Below, in pieces: positions 17,030 to 26,084 of a DNA stretch of 64,000 bases. The notes below the pieces were generated by a model. It did no database searches, was not told the DNA's origin, and saw nothing but the letters and a program-made list of their open reading frames with translations. The position numbers and the translations under genes are program-made. How positions within the stretch are numbered: the stretch's first letter is position 1; the number at the start of each line of letters is the position of its first letter. This stretch comes from Haloterrigena turkmenica DSM 5511. GTDB taxonomy: Archaea > Halobacteriota > Halobacteria > Halobacteriales > Natrialbaceae. The stretch is from the NCBI RefSeq assembly GCF_000025325.1, contig NC_013743.1, positions 1,364,001 to 1,428,000 of the forward strand, read 5' to 3'.

Positions 17030-17752
17030 ATGATCGATCTCGATATCGACATGCGCCAGTACGACTGCCCGTTCATCGATACGACCGACGATGTCGAGAT
17101 CGCCTTCTCGGCCGTCCAGTGGCAACTCGATACCGACGACGAACAGCTCGAGACCCGACTCATCGCGCGGGGGGAGTCGACGGGCGCCCTCGAGGACGGG
17201 CTCCACGCGCTTCGGGACCACCCGAACATGCGCGAGTGTTACATCCTCTCGAAGCGGGAGAACGTCGCCGAGATCGGGACGACGATCGAGGAGACCAACG
17301 CGATGCGGACGATCCAGCGAAACGGCGGCTACATCACCGGCCCCTTCCACATCGAGGACGGCCACGAGCGGTGGCACGTCGGCTTCGACGACGACGCCGA
17401 CGAGGATCACGCGTTGGCCGAACTCGAGCGCCACAACGACTACACCGTCGCGGACCGCGACCAGTTCGGCCCGACGGAACTGTTCGACCTCCTCGAGAAT
17501 TCCGACAGCGCGCTCCGCCTGCTCGAGGGCTGTCGGTCGCTGACCGAGACCGAACGAGAGACTTTCGAGACGGCCGCCCGGGAGGGCTACTACGAGACGC
17601 CACGGGCGACGACCCTCGAGGAGCTCTCGAACCACTTCGACGTCTCGAAGACGGCCGTCTCGATGAACCTCCGCCGGAGCGAACGCAAGGTCCTGCAGGC
17701 GGCGCTGTCGGCGCTCGAGAACATGGACGAGACGGTGACGCAGACGCGCTGA
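17030..17752 (+). CDS. HTH_10 (Bat-type) transcriptional regulator
   Basis: A 240-aa protein with a Bat-type N-terminal region (about residues 1-165) and the C-terminal HTH_10 module LTETERETFETAAREGYYET then LEELSNHFDVSKTAVSMNLR. ATG 17030 was chosen over GTG 17012 because the TATA-like element lies about 30 bp upstream, consistent with leaderless translation. It is divergent from the SDR/acyl-CoA synthetase operon across 192 bp and is its most likely regulator, though the sequence does not prove this. Confidence 0.87.
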   Translation: MIDLDIDMRQYDCPFIDTTDDVEIAFSAVQWQLDTDDEQLETRLIARGESTGALEDGLHALRDHPNMRECYILSKRENVAEIGTTIEETNAMRTIQRNGGYITGPFHIEDGHERWHVGFDDDADEDHALAELERHNDYTVADRDQFGPTELFDLLENSDSALRLLEGCRSLTETERETFETAAREGYYETPRATTLEELSNHFDVSKTAVSMNLRRSERKVLQAALSALENMDETVTQTR

Positions 17753-17903
17753 CCGTCGACTGCACTGAGCGGACAGTCACTTCTACTTCCGTACTGGCGG
17801 GTCGGCCGCAACTGCCCTGTCTCCGTTCGTTTCGTCCGAAAACGCGACTAGCAACGAGCCGACCGGCCGGGAGTGAGCGATCGGTAACCGTTTTTCGCAC
17901 CGT

Positions 17904-18803
17904 TCAGGCCTCGAGGATGTCGTCGTCTTCGTCCTCGGGGACGGCCAGCGAGCCGTCGAGCACCGTCACGCCGCGACCGCCGACGCGGACGTCCTCGCCG
18001 ATCCGAACGCGGACCTGCCCCGGACGGTCGACGTAGTGGCCCTGCTCGAGGCGGAGTTCCTCGGGGAAGTCGTCGTCGAACGCGCCGAAGCGATCGAGGT
18101 AGGCGCCGACGGCGCCGCTGGCGGTGCCCGTGACCGGATCCTCGGGGACGCCGGCTCCCGGCGCGAACATCCGGCCGTGCAGGGTCGACTCCCGGCCGAG
18201 CGCGTCGAAGGTAAAGCAGTAGACGCCGGTCGCGTCGACCTCGTCCGTGAGCTCCTCGATCGCCCGCATATCGGGCTCGGCGCTCCCGAGATCCGAGAGG
18301 TACGTGATCGGCGCGATCAGGAAGGGGAGGCCGGTCGAGGAGACCGCCAGCGGGATGTCGTCGCTCGCCCCCTCGAGGGCGGCCGCGTCGACGCCGAGCG
18401 CGTCGGCGACCCGGTCGTAGCCGACGTCGACCTCGCGGATGCGGGGCTCGTCTTGGGTCATCCAGACCGTACCATCCGAGTCGACCTCGATCTCGAGTTC
18501 GCCAACGTTCGTCTCGAGCGCGTAGGTGCCGGCCTCGAGGCCCTCGTCGCGGAGGTGGGCGAACGAACCGATCGTCGCGTGGCCACAGAGATCGACCTCC
18601 TGAGTCGGCGTGAAGTAGCGAATTCGGTAGTCGGCCGTCTCGCTGGGGCGGAGAAACGCCGTCTCGCTGACGGCCAGTTCGGCGGCGATCGACTGCATCT
18701 GGTCGTCCGAGAGCCCGCCCGCGTCGGGGACGACGCCGGCCGGGTTCCCGGCCAGCGGCTCGTCCGTGAAGGCGTCGACCTGCAGGGTCCGGATCGTGTC
18801 CAT
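17904..18803 (-). CDS. PhzF-family isomerase-like protein
   Basis: A 299-aa protein with the PhzF fold signature: VDAFTDEPLAGNPAGVV near the N-terminus, SETAFL with the family's catalytic Glu region, LCGHATIGSFAHL, and the C-terminal EDPVTGTASGAVGAYL. PhzF relatives are cofactor-free isomerases with two diaminopimelate-epimerase-like halves; in most archaea they have no phenazine role and an unknown substrate. ATG 18803 gives the usual length of about 300 aa. No biosynthetic partners lie nearby. Confidence 0.9.
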   Translation of the reverse strand: MDTIRTLQVDAFTDEPLAGNPAGVVPDAGGLSDDQMQSIAAELAVSETAFLRPSETADYRIRYFTPTQEVDLCGHATIGSFAHLRDEGLEAGTYALETNVGELEIEVDSDGTVWMTQDEPRIREVDVGYDRVADALGVDAAALEGASDDIPLAVSSTGLPFLIAPITYLSDLGSAEPDMRAIEELTDEVDATGVYCFTFDALGRESTLHGRMFAPGAGVPEDPVTGTASGAVGAYLDRFGAFDDDFPEELRLEQGHYVDRPGQVRVRIGEDVRVGGRGVTVLDGSLAVPEDEDDDILEA

Positions 18804-18897
18804 ACGACGGTGGTGGGCCGAACGACGTATCAATCCTCGGTCATCGTCACGACGCCTCGAGCCGGTCGCCGCCCGCCCGCTCGAGCGGAGCGGTCGC

Positions 18898-20340
18898 TCA
18901 GTCGTCGCCCGGCTGTTCGACCCGTTCGCCGTCACTGACCGACGGGAGGTCGCCCGACTCGTGGGTCCCCACGGGCGGCCGGTTGACCTCGGCAGCCGGC
19001 GAGGCCTCGAGGTCGGTACCGCCGTCCTCGTCGCTCGTCAGCGACTCCATCTCACCGCCCTCGCGTGCGTCCTGATCGATCCGCATCGAGCAGAACTCGA
19101 CCCCGCACATTGAGCAGAAGCGGGCCTCCTTGTAGTTGTCACCGGGCAGCGTCTGGTCGTGGTACTCGCGAGCGCGGTCGGGATCGAGCGCGAGGTCGAA
19201 CTGCTCGCGCCAGTCGAACTCGTAGCGGGCTTCCGAAAGGGCGTCGTCCCAGTCGCGTGCGCCCGGCCGTTCATTGCCGACGTCGCCCGCGTGGGCGGCG
19301 ATCCGGTAGGCCGCGAGGCCGTCGCGGACGTCCTCCTCGTCGGGCAGGCCGAGGTGCTCTTTGGGCGTGACGTAACAGAGCATCGCGGCGCCGGCCTGGG
19401 CCGCCATCGCGGCGCCGATGGCGCTCGTGATGTGGTCGTAGCCCGGCGCGACGTCGGTCACCAGCGGCCCGAGGACGTAGAAGGGGGCGCCGTCGCAGAC
19501 CTCCTGCTGGCGCTCGACGTTCTCGGCTACTTTGTGCATCGGGACGTGGCCCGGGCCCTCGACCATCACCTGGACGTCATATTCCCAGGCGCGGCGGGTG
19601 AGTTCGCCCAGCGTGTCGAGTTCGGCGTACTGGGCCTCGTCGCAGGCGTCGGCCAGACAGCCCGGCCGGAGGCTGTCGCCGAGACTGAAGGTAACGTCGT
19701 GCTCGGCGAAGATCTCGCAGATCTCGTCGTACACCTGAAAGAGCGGGTTCTGCTCGCCGTGGGTCTCCATCCACGAGGCCATGATCGAACCGCCCCGCGA
19801 GACGATTCCCGTCTTGCGGCCGTCGGTCAGCGGCAGGTGTTCGGCGAGGATACCGGCGTGGATCGTCATGTAGTCGACGCCCTGCTCGGCCTGTTTTTCG
19901 ATGACCTCGAGCAGCAGGTCTTTCGTCAGTTCTTCGGGTCCGCCGGCCCGCTTGACGGCTTCGTACAGCGGCACCGTCCCGAGGGGCACCGGCGAGTGTT
20001 CGACGTGGGTCTCGCGGATCTCGTCCAAGTCGCTGCCGGTGCCGAGGTCCATCACCGTGTCCGCGCCGTAGTGGACCGCGGTGTGGAGCTTCTCGAGTTC
20101 CGTCTCGAGGTCGCTGGTCTCCTCGCTGTTACCGATGTTCGCGTTGACCTTCGTCGCGAACTCGCGGCCGATGATCATCGGGTCGAGCGACTCGTGGTTG
20201 ACGTTCGCCGGAATCACGGCCTGTCCGTCGGCGACCTGCTCTCGGACGAACTCCGGGTCGCGGTTCTCGCGCTCGGCGACTCGCTCCATCGCGTCGGTGA
20301 CCGTCCCCTCGCGGGCGGCTTGGATCTGGGTTCGCGCCAT
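18898..20340 (-). CDS. thiC: Phosphomethylpyrimidine synthase ThiC
   Basis: A 480-aa ThiC. It has the family core ([40 protein letters not shown]) and the C-terminal non-canonical radical-SAM cluster motif CSMCGVEFC (C-x2-C-x4-C). It converts aminoimidazole ribotide to hydroxymethylpyrimidine phosphate for thiamine synthesis. An acidic tail of about 55 residues follows the cluster and is typical of halophilic versions. It stands alone; a TATA-like element 28 bp upstream of ATG 20340 suggests a leaderless mRNA, which leaves no room for a 5' riboswitch. Confidence 0.95.
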   Translation of the reverse strand: MARTQIQAAREGTVTDAMERVAERENRDPEFVREQVADGQAVIPANVNHESLDPMIIGREFATKVNANIGNSEETSDLETELEKLHTAVHYGADTVMDLGTGSDLDEIRETHVEHSPVPLGTVPLYEAVKRAGGPEELTKDLLLEVIEKQAEQGVDYMTIHAGILAEHLPLTDGRKTGIVSRGGSIMASWMETHGEQNPLFQVYDEICEIFAEHDVTFSLGDSLRPGCLADACDEAQYAELDTLGELTRRAWEYDVQVMVEGPGHVPMHKVAENVERQQEVCDGAPFYVLGPLVTDVAPGYDHITSAIGAAMAAQAGAAMLCYVTPKEHLGLPDEEDVRDGLAAYRIAAHAGDVGNERPGARDWDDALSEARYEFDWREQFDLALDPDRAREYHDQTLPGDNYKEARFCSMCGVEFCSMRIDQDAREGGEMESLTSDEDGGTDLEASPAAEVNRPPVGTHESGDLPSVSDGERVEQPGDD

Positions 20341-20363
20341 CGATAACTAGGTTGTATCATCGA

Positions 20364-20382
20364 GTTATATAGCGCTTGCGCT
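20364..20382 (-). promoter_or_regulatory. thiC promoter with overlapping palindrome
   Basis: On the minus strand GCTATATAAC (20373-20364) is centred 28 bp before ATG 20340. Immediately upstream and overlapping by three bases is AGCGCAAGCGCT (arms AGCGC/GCGCT). A dyad at the BRE position is well placed to control transcription initiation of a thiamine gene. Confidence 0.55.
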
Positions 20383-20619
20383 GGGAGACGTTCGAACGGG
20401 AGCCGTGCGACGACGGGAGTCACCGTTCGACGGGAGGTGACGGTGATCGAACGAGGAACTCCGCCGCCGCTACGTCGGTCGTTCGTGCGACCGATCACGG
20501 TAGTCGGAATAGCTAACGGTCAGATAGCGACGCTGAGATGGCGATGAACGATAGTTACGATTAATTCGAATCCACGTGGTTTTTTATAGTATGGTGTTGG
20601 CCACTTCGCAAGGCAATCC

Positions 20620-20919
20620 ATGGCGACGGAACATCATCGAAACGATATTGGGGGAAATAGCTCGACGGACGAACAGACGTACGTCTTCTCGCCCGAGAAG
20701 GCGCCGTCGCTCGCCGTGGTCGAAGCTGTCGCATCCGCGTCGGAGACCGACCCCACGGCGATCCCGCCGCTGTACGATGCGATCGAACCTGACGCGCTCG
20801 ATGCGACGTTCGAGTCGGCGTCGTCGCAACCGGGGGCGACACGACGCGTTTCGTTTTCCTACGACGGGTTCGACGTCACCGTCGACGGCGGGCCGGCCGT
20901 CACGGTCACACTCGAGTAA
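20620..20919 (+). CDS. HalOD1 output-domain protein
   Basis: A 99-aa protein with one HalOD1 module: LAVVEAVASASETDPTAIPP, then LYDAIEPDALDATFES and the beta end VSFSYDGFDVTVDGGPAV. It resembles the protein at 11082-11378 in layout. No receiver or sensor is fused to it, so it would have to act with a partner. An AT-rich TATA-like run (TTTTTATA, 20581-20588) lies about 34 bp before ATG 20620. It is divergent from thiC but 280 bp away. Confidence 0.83.
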   Translation: MATEHHRNDIGGNSSTDEQTYVFSPEKAPSLAVVEAVASASETDPTAIPPLYDAIEPDALDATFESASSQPGATRRVSFSYDGFDVTVDGGPAVTVTLE

Positions 20920-21039
20920 TCGACCGACTGGCGGTCCAACCGGGGGAGCCGTCGACGAGGAACGTGTTACCGATCGGCGCGAATCGTCCGAATACGCATC
21001 GTTTAAGCGCCGCTGATCCGTGGTACGTCCTGAAACACG

Positions 21040-21738
21040 ATGTCCGACTTACCGGACGACTTCGACTGTACGATCACTACCTGGGAGTACATCTACGGCC
21101 TCTGTCGCGACGTCAGCGACGAGGTCCGCGACGACGAGTTCGAACCCGATGTCGTCGTCGCGCTGGCCCGGGGCGGCTGGTTCGCAGGTCGGTGTCTCTG
21201 TGATTTCCTCGGGTTGGACGACCTGACGAGCCTGAAGATGGAACACTACGTCGGCACCGCCGAGAAGAGCGGCGAGCCGTCCGTTCGGTACCCGATGCCC
21301 GAGGGCAGCGTCGAGGGGAAGGACGTCCTGATCATCGACGACATCGCCGACACCGGGGGCTCCATCGAGCGCGCCCACGAGTACGTCACCGACCGCGACG
21401 CCGGCGAGGTCCGCACGGCGACGCTGCAGTTGCTCGGCACCAGCGAGTACCAGCCGGATTACGTCGGCGAACACCTAGAAGAGTGGACCTGGATCGTCTA
21501 CCCCTGGAACTTCATCGAAGACATGGTCGACCTCGTCTCCAGCGTCATGGAGCAGGCCGAGCAGGAGTCGTTCACCCGGGAGGAGATTCGCCACTACCTC
21601 GCCGAGTTCCACGGGATCGACCGCATCGAGATGGAGATCGCCCAGCCCGACCGCATTCCCGAAGTGCTGACCGAGATGGAGCGACGCGACGTCCTCGAGT
21701 CGGCCGGCCCCGGAGAGTGGACGCTGGCCGCCGACTGA
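21040..21738 (+). CDS. Purine-type phosphoribosyltransferase with C-terminal extension
   Basis: A 232-aa type I phosphoribosyltransferase with the PRPP motif VLIIDDIADTGGSI (residues 96-109) and the ALARGGWFAGRCLCDFLG loop typical of xanthine/guanine-type PRTases. It transfers phosphoribosyl from PRPP to a purine base; the exact base is unclear. About 65 residues follow the PRTase domain and look helical (FTREEIRHYLAEFHG ... VLTEMERRDVLES) with a winged-helix-like pattern, common to this archaeal subfamily and of unknown role. No neighbours in the same pathway. Confidence 0.88.
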   Translation: MSDLPDDFDCTITTWEYIYGLCRDVSDEVRDDEFEPDVVVALARGGWFAGRCLCDFLGLDDLTSLKMEHYVGTAEKSGEPSVRYPMPEGSVEGKDVLIIDDIADTGGSIERAHEYVTDRDAGEVRTATLQLLGTSEYQPDYVGEHLEEWTWIVYPWNFIEDMVDLVSSVMEQAEQESFTREEIRHYLAEFHGIDRIEMEIAQPDRIPEVLTEMERRDVLESAGPGEWTLAAD

Positions 21739-21756
21739 GCGAGCCATTGAGTCCGT

Positions 21757-22383
21757 CTAGTTCTCGAGTCGCCCCGCGACGTACACCCAGCGTTCGTCCT
21801 CGCATAGCGTCCCGGAGACGCCCCGCTCGTCGACGATTTCGAACCCCGTCTCGCGCAACTGCGTTCGCGTCGTCGCCGCCCCAGCGACGTGCCACTGCAT
21901 TTCGACCCCGGTCTCGAGCCAGTCCGGGTTCTCGCCGCGCCACTCCTCCAGTCCCTCGGAGACCAGTACCCGCCCGCCGGGCCGTAGGACCCGCGCGCAC
22001 TCCTCGAGGACTGTCCGGTGATCGTCGAGAGGCACGTGAATCAACGAGTGGAGGGCGATCACGGCGTCGAAGACGCCGTCGTGAAAGGGCAGGTCCGTCA
22101 GGTCCCCCTGAACGAGCGACGCCATCGGTGCGTTCGCCGCTGCCAGTTCGAGCTGCTCCCGAGAGAAATCGATGCCGACCGCCGCTACGGCTCCGTCCTC
22201 GCTTCCCCGCTGCAGAACCGGCGTCCCCTGTCCGCAGCCGGCGTCGAGAACCGTCGGCGACGCCGGCAGCGATTCGAAAAACGCCTCGAGGGCCGCCCGC
22301 TCGCGATCCTCCTCTGATCGTTCGGCGGCGTACGTTTCCGCCAGTTCGTCGTATCCTCGGCGGACGACGTCCTTGTCGACCAT
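21757..22383 (-). CDS. Class I SAM-dependent methyltransferase
   Basis: A 208-aa protein with motif I VLDAGCGQG (45-53), motif II region AAVGIDFSREQLELA, and VFDAVIALHSLIHVP followed by VLRPGGRVLVSEGL, typical of methyltransferase type 11/25 domains. It uses S-adenosylmethionine; the acceptor is not predictable. It converges on the phosphoribosyltransferase with 18 bp between stops. Monocistronic as far as can be seen. Confidence 0.87.
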   Translation of the reverse strand: MVDKDVVRRGYDELAETYAAERSEEDRERAALEAFFESLPASPTVLDAGCGQGTPVLQRGSEDGAVAAVGIDFSREQLELAAANAPMASLVQGDLTDLPFHDGVFDAVIALHSLIHVPLDDHRTVLEECARVLRPGGRVLVSEGLEEWRGENPDWLETGVEMQWHVAGAATTRTQLRETGFEIVDERGVSGTLCEDERWVYVAGRLEN

Positions 22384-22526
22384 CGACGAGGGATTCCGAG
22401 TCCTCCCTCTTCAATCGTCGTGCCGGACGCCGACGGACGTGTCCCTCGAGGCTCGCTCGCCGCCGTTCGCTCCGGTCCCGAAACCGCGTCCGAGCGTCGA
22501 TCGGTCGGTCGTAGATTCGACGCGGC

Positions 22527-22718
22527 TTACGCCCGCCGGAGCGCCGGCGGCACCTCGAGGGCGACGACCTCGTGTCGCGTCTTCTGTTGATGGTCGGTGC
22601 CGATCGCCATCGCCTCGTCTCGGTCGTCGGCCGTGTGTTCGAACGAACAGCCCTCGCACTGGACCAGGAACTGTTTCAGGCCGCCGTCGGTCTCGGTCGA
22701 CTCCCTGTTCGTGAGCAT
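22527..22718 (-). CDS. 63-aa zinc-finger-like protein
   Basis: The protein has CEGC at residues 21-24 followed by His43 and His49, spaced like a degenerate C2H2 finger (with another His at 28). The rest is acidic and predicted soluble. ATG 22718 begins a family-like sequence; the upstream frame to 22793 is Arg-rich and was left out. Haloarchaea encode many such small zinc proteins (several tied to biofilm or motility), but I cannot place this one in a named family. Confidence 0.68.
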   Translation of the reverse strand: MLTNRESTETDGGLKQFLVQCEGCSFEHTADDRDEAMAIGTDHQQKTRHEVVALEVPPALRRA

Positions 22719-22986
22719 ATCCACCCGTTCACCGCGTGATCGCTTGAGCCGTTTTCCAAAATGGTTTGGCATGCAGTCACATTGGCTTGTCACCAGAAGT
22801 GGGGGACTTGGCTCTCGCCCGCGCGCTTGACCCCGGTTATCTAGTCACCGATCGACGATAGATCACGACGAGCGACGGTCGTCCTGACGCGATCGACGCG
22901 GCGTCGCCCGGCGCGAGCGCAGTCGCCGCCGCGAGACGCGTCCCGATGAGAAGGTAGATATCAATCGACTGTGACGTAGTCGGCGT

Positions 22987-23712
22987 ATGAAACGTATCCT
23001 ATCGAGCCTCGGTATCGGGGCAGCAACGGTCGATACGATCCTTCCGACGACGCTCACGGCGGGCGAAACCGTCGACGCGCGCGTCGACGTCACCGGCGGG
23101 AACGACGCGCAGGAGGTCGACGGCATCTACTTCGCGCTCGAGACGCGCTACGAGACCGACGAGAGCGCGCGGACGGGGACGATCGACTCGTTCCGCATCG
23201 CGGACCCGTTTACGATCGAACCCGACGAGGACAGGTCGTTCTCCGTGTCGATCGACGTGCCCTACCACACGCCCGTGACGATGGGGAAGACGGAGGTCTG
23301 GCTCGACACCGGCCTCGACATCGACTGGGCTGTCGATCCGGACGACACCGATCCCGTCGAGATCGAGCCGGATCCGCTCCGCCGAACGCTGTTTGACGCC
23401 GTCGAGTCGCTCGGGTTTACGCTCCGGACTGCAAAGTGTGAGGCCAGCGAGTCGCTGTTCTCGAACCACCGGTTCGTCCAGGAGTTCGAGTTCGTCCCCC
23501 GATCGGGCCCGTTCGCCGGCGAACTCGATGAACTCGAGATCGTTCCGCTGCCGGAGGGCGAGGGCTTCGACCTGCTGGTCGAAGTCGACCGCCGCGGCGG
23601 TCTGCTGGCCGAACACTTCGACGCCGACGAGAGCCACGAGCGCCTCTCGCTCGACGCGACGACGACCGACCTCGAACGTCAGCTGCGCTCGACGATCGAG
23701 CGCAACCTCTGA
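22987..23712 (+). CDS. Spo0M-like (SpoOM/arrestin-fold) protein
   Basis: A 241-aa protein matching the sporulation-control Spo0M family: start MKRILSSLGIGAATVDTILP, then TAGETVDARVDVTGGNDAQE and the domain split near PLRRTLFDAVESLGF. Spo0M relatives have an arrestin-like beta-sandwich and are not sporulation-specific outside Bacillus. Probably cytoplasmic; no enzyme motif. It precedes and converges on the MATE exporter gene. Function in archaea is unknown. Confidence 0.87.
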   Translation: MKRILSSLGIGAATVDTILPTTLTAGETVDARVDVTGGNDAQEVDGIYFALETRYETDESARTGTIDSFRIADPFTIEPDEDRSFSVSIDVPYHTPVTMGKTEVWLDTGLDIDWAVDPDDTDPVEIEPDPLRRTLFDAVESLGFTLRTAKCEASESLFSNHRFVQEFEFVPRSGPFAGELDELEIVPLPEGEGFDLLVEVDRRGGLLAEHFDADESHERLSLDATTTDLERQLRSTIERNL

Positions 23713-23748
23713 GGCGTCCGGAGGGGCGAGAACGAACCGCTCGACCCC

Positions 23749-25194
23749 TCACTCGGCGTCGGTCGCTCGGCCCGTCCCGTCCGCCGCCTCACCCGGTTCG
23801 TCCTCGTCGATCAGCGATCCCTTCCACGTGCCCCGCGAGAACCACGCGACGGCGGCGATAGCGCCGACGATGTCGCCGGCGACGACGCCGGTCCAGATCC
23901 CCCGCGGCCCCCACTCGGCGACGAACAGCAGGGCGTAGGTCACGGGGACGCGGACGAGCCACAGGCCCAGCACGGAGAAGGCCAGCGCCGTCTTCGTGTT
24001 GCCGGCGCCGCGGAAGGCGCCCAGCACGACCTGCATGACGCCCATGAAGACGAAGCCGACCGCGGCGAACCGGAGGTAAGTGGAGCCGTAGGCGATCGTC
24101 TCCGCGCGACCCGCCTCCTCGGCCGTCACGAACACCGAGACGAACGGTTCCGGGAAGAGTGCGGCCAGCAGCGCCGCGACGGCCATGATCCCCGCGATAG
24201 TGCCCCCGGCGATCCGCGTCGCTCTCTCGGCGCGGTCGCCCTTCCCCGCGCCCAGGTTCTGACCGACGATCGAGTCCGTCGCCTGTCCCATCCCCATCGC
24301 CGGCAGGAAGGCCAGCGAGATCAGCCGGTTGCCCAGCCCGTAGGCCGCGACGACCGCCGGCTGGAAGGTGACGACCATCGCCGTCATCGCGACCAGCGCC
24401 AGCGCCGACATCGACTGCTCGAGCGCCGTCGGGACGCCCAGACGGACGATTTCGGTGACGTACTCGAGCCGGGGCCGGAGATGTTCCGGGCGGATCTCGG
24501 GGCCGACGTCGCCGTAGTACAGTAGGTAGAAGCCGATGGCCGTCGCCAGCCCCCGCGAGAAGACGGTCGCGACGGCCGCGCCGGCGATACCGAGGCTTGG
24601 AAGCGGTCCCACGCCGAAGATCAATAGCGGATCGATGACGAGGTTGAGCAGGACGCTGACGACCATCACCCGCATCGGCGCGCGGGTGTTGCCGTACCCC
24701 CGCATGAGCGCGGCGAAGACGAAGAAGCCGAACACGAAGGGGATCCCGAGGAAGAAGATACGCAGGTAGTCGGCGGCGAGCGGGATGATCGCGGCCTGGG
24801 TCTCCGGATCGGCGGGCAACGCGGCGAGCATCGAGTCCGTCGCGACGAAGCCGATGAGGCCGAGCGCGACCGCGACGATCGAGATGAACGAGATCGTCTG
24901 GCCAGCGATCAGACCGCCCTCGCCGCTCTCGGCGCCGGTGTGCTGGGCGAGCAAGATCGAGCCCGCGGTCGTGAAGCCGCCGCCGACGGAGATCACCAGA
25001 AAGAGCAGCGGAAAGGCGAGACTCACCGCGCCGACGGCGTCGGGCGAGAGCGCCCCGAGCCAGAAGGTGTCGCCGACGTTGTAGGTGACCTGTAGCAACT
25101 GGATGACCACGAGCGGCCACGCCAGTTCGAACATCGGCCGGACGAGCGACCCGTCGGTGAGGTTGCTCGCGTCCGGCGCTGAGCCGGAGGACAT
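23749..25194 (-). CDS. MATE-family multidrug/sodium-type exporter
   Basis: A 481-aa integral membrane protein with about 12 hydrophobic helices in two MatE halves. The first half begins LVRPMFELAWPLVVIQLLQV with GDTFWLGAL, and the second half contains MGQATDSIVGQNLGAGKGDR, a conserved MATE loop. It would export cationic compounds using an ion gradient (Na+ or H+). A hydrophilic acidic C-terminal tail (DEDEPGEAADG) follows the last helix. A second, different MATE gene is at 50260-51690. The substrate is unknown. Confidence 0.92.
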   Translation of the reverse strand: MSSGSAPDASNLTDGSLVRPMFELAWPLVVIQLLQVTYNVGDTFWLGALSPDAVGAVSLAFPLLFLVISVGGGFTTAGSILLAQHTGAESGEGGLIAGQTISFISIVAVALGLIGFVATDSMLAALPADPETQAAIIPLAADYLRIFFLGIPFVFGFFVFAALMRGYGNTRAPMRVMVVSVLLNLVIDPLLIFGVGPLPSLGIAGAAVATVFSRGLATAIGFYLLYYGDVGPEIRPEHLRPRLEYVTEIVRLGVPTALEQSMSALALVAMTAMVVTFQPAVVAAYGLGNRLISLAFLPAMGMGQATDSIVGQNLGAGKGDRAERATRIAGGTIAGIMAVAALLAALFPEPFVSVFVTAEEAGRAETIAYGSTYLRFAAVGFVFMGVMQVVLGAFRGAGNTKTALAFSVLGLWLVRVPVTYALLFVAEWGPRGIWTGVVAGDIVGAIAAVAWFSRGTWKGSLIDEDEPGEAADGTGRATDAE

Positions 25195-25295
25195 ACCTCA
25201 TCACAACCTCCCGAGCGACTTGATCATTCGCGAGGTGTGATACCTTCGGGCACGATCCGCGTCGATCCGCCGCTCGCTCTCGCGTCCCCGCGGAC

Positions 25296-26006
25296 TTACG
25301 GTCGTCCGTCCTCGAAGGCGCGTTCGACCTCGAGTGCGGCCGTTCGGTCGCTCAGATCGACGCGCCGAGCGATCTCGGTTCCGGGGCCGGAACCGGAGTC
25401 GTCGCGCTGCCAGTCGTTCGGATCGGTCTCGTCGACCGTCGCGGCGCCGCCGGCCGGCGTCGAGTTCGACCGCGATACGGTGGCCTCGGCCGTCACCGTG
25501 CCGTACTCCGATGTCGGTCCGCGCCCGGCGTCGCCGACCGTGTGACGGGCGCGGCCGGCGTCCGGGTGTTGCGTCCACCCGGGAGCGCGCCCCGCGCCCG
25601 CCCCGATACCGAGACAGTCCCGACAGATGTCGTTGCTGCCCCACGCGAGCGTGTAGAGCGGGACGCCCAGAATCACGACCTGCCGGGCGTAGCGGCGGTG
25701 CACGCCGTCGTCGATGACCCGCTCGCAGTGGACGCAGCGCTGGGTCCCGGACTCGAGCGGCCGATCCTCGAAGCGGTACTCCAGCCCGAACGTGTGGGCC
25801 GGATACAGCGGGAGCCCCTCGAGCGTCCAGAGGACGAACAGACTCACGCAGAACAGGGCTGCCGAGTACCACATCGCGACGCGCGGTTCGGCGACGGTCA
25901 TCGGCCCGGCGAACGATCCGACGAGGATCGCGATGGGGAGCAGCCGCCGTATCAGCGCGAATATCTCGACGTGGATGCGGATCACTGCGTCGTCGGGCCG
26001 TTCCAT
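25296..26006 (-). CDS. Membrane protein with CxxC zinc-ribbon-like motif
   Basis: A 236-aa protein. Two hydrophobic segments lie near the N-terminus (about residues 17-45 and 47-65), followed by a C-x2-C (CVHC) at about 91-94 and a second C-x2-C (CRDC), split by a hydrophobic stretch VVILGVPLYTLAWG, a pattern that suggests a zinc ribbon or disulfide pair interrupted by a helix. The last 95 residues are low complexity and hydrophilic. I do not recognise the family. ATG 26006 gives the hydrophobic start. It sits 78 bp downstream of scpA on the same strand and could be co-transcribed. Confidence 0.7.
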   Translation of the reverse strand: MERPDDAVIRIHVEIFALIRRLLPIAILVGSFAGPMTVAEPRVAMWYSAALFCVSLFVLWTLEGLPLYPAHTFGLEYRFEDRPLESGTQRCVHCERVIDDGVHRRYARQVVILGVPLYTLAWGSNDICRDCLGIGAGAGRAPGWTQHPDAGRARHTVGDAGRGPTSEYGTVTAEATVSRSNSTPAGGAATVDETDPNDWQRDDSGSGPGTEIARRVDLSDRTAALEVERAFEDGRP

Positions 26007-26084
26007 CGACTCGACGTTCGGACAGCGACTGGTAAACGTTTGTGGCAGATTTTCACCCCGCTGTCACGAGTGGCGCCGTCGGAC

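Noticed and set aside
20341-20619. TPP riboswitch upstream of thiC
   Set aside because: The TATA-like element is only 28 bp from ATG 20340, leaving no room for a leader; no THI-box pattern was seen further out.
23749-25194. Two MATE genes as a recent duplication
   Set aside because: The proteins at 23749 and 50260 share the fold but differ in most residues, so they are old paralogues.
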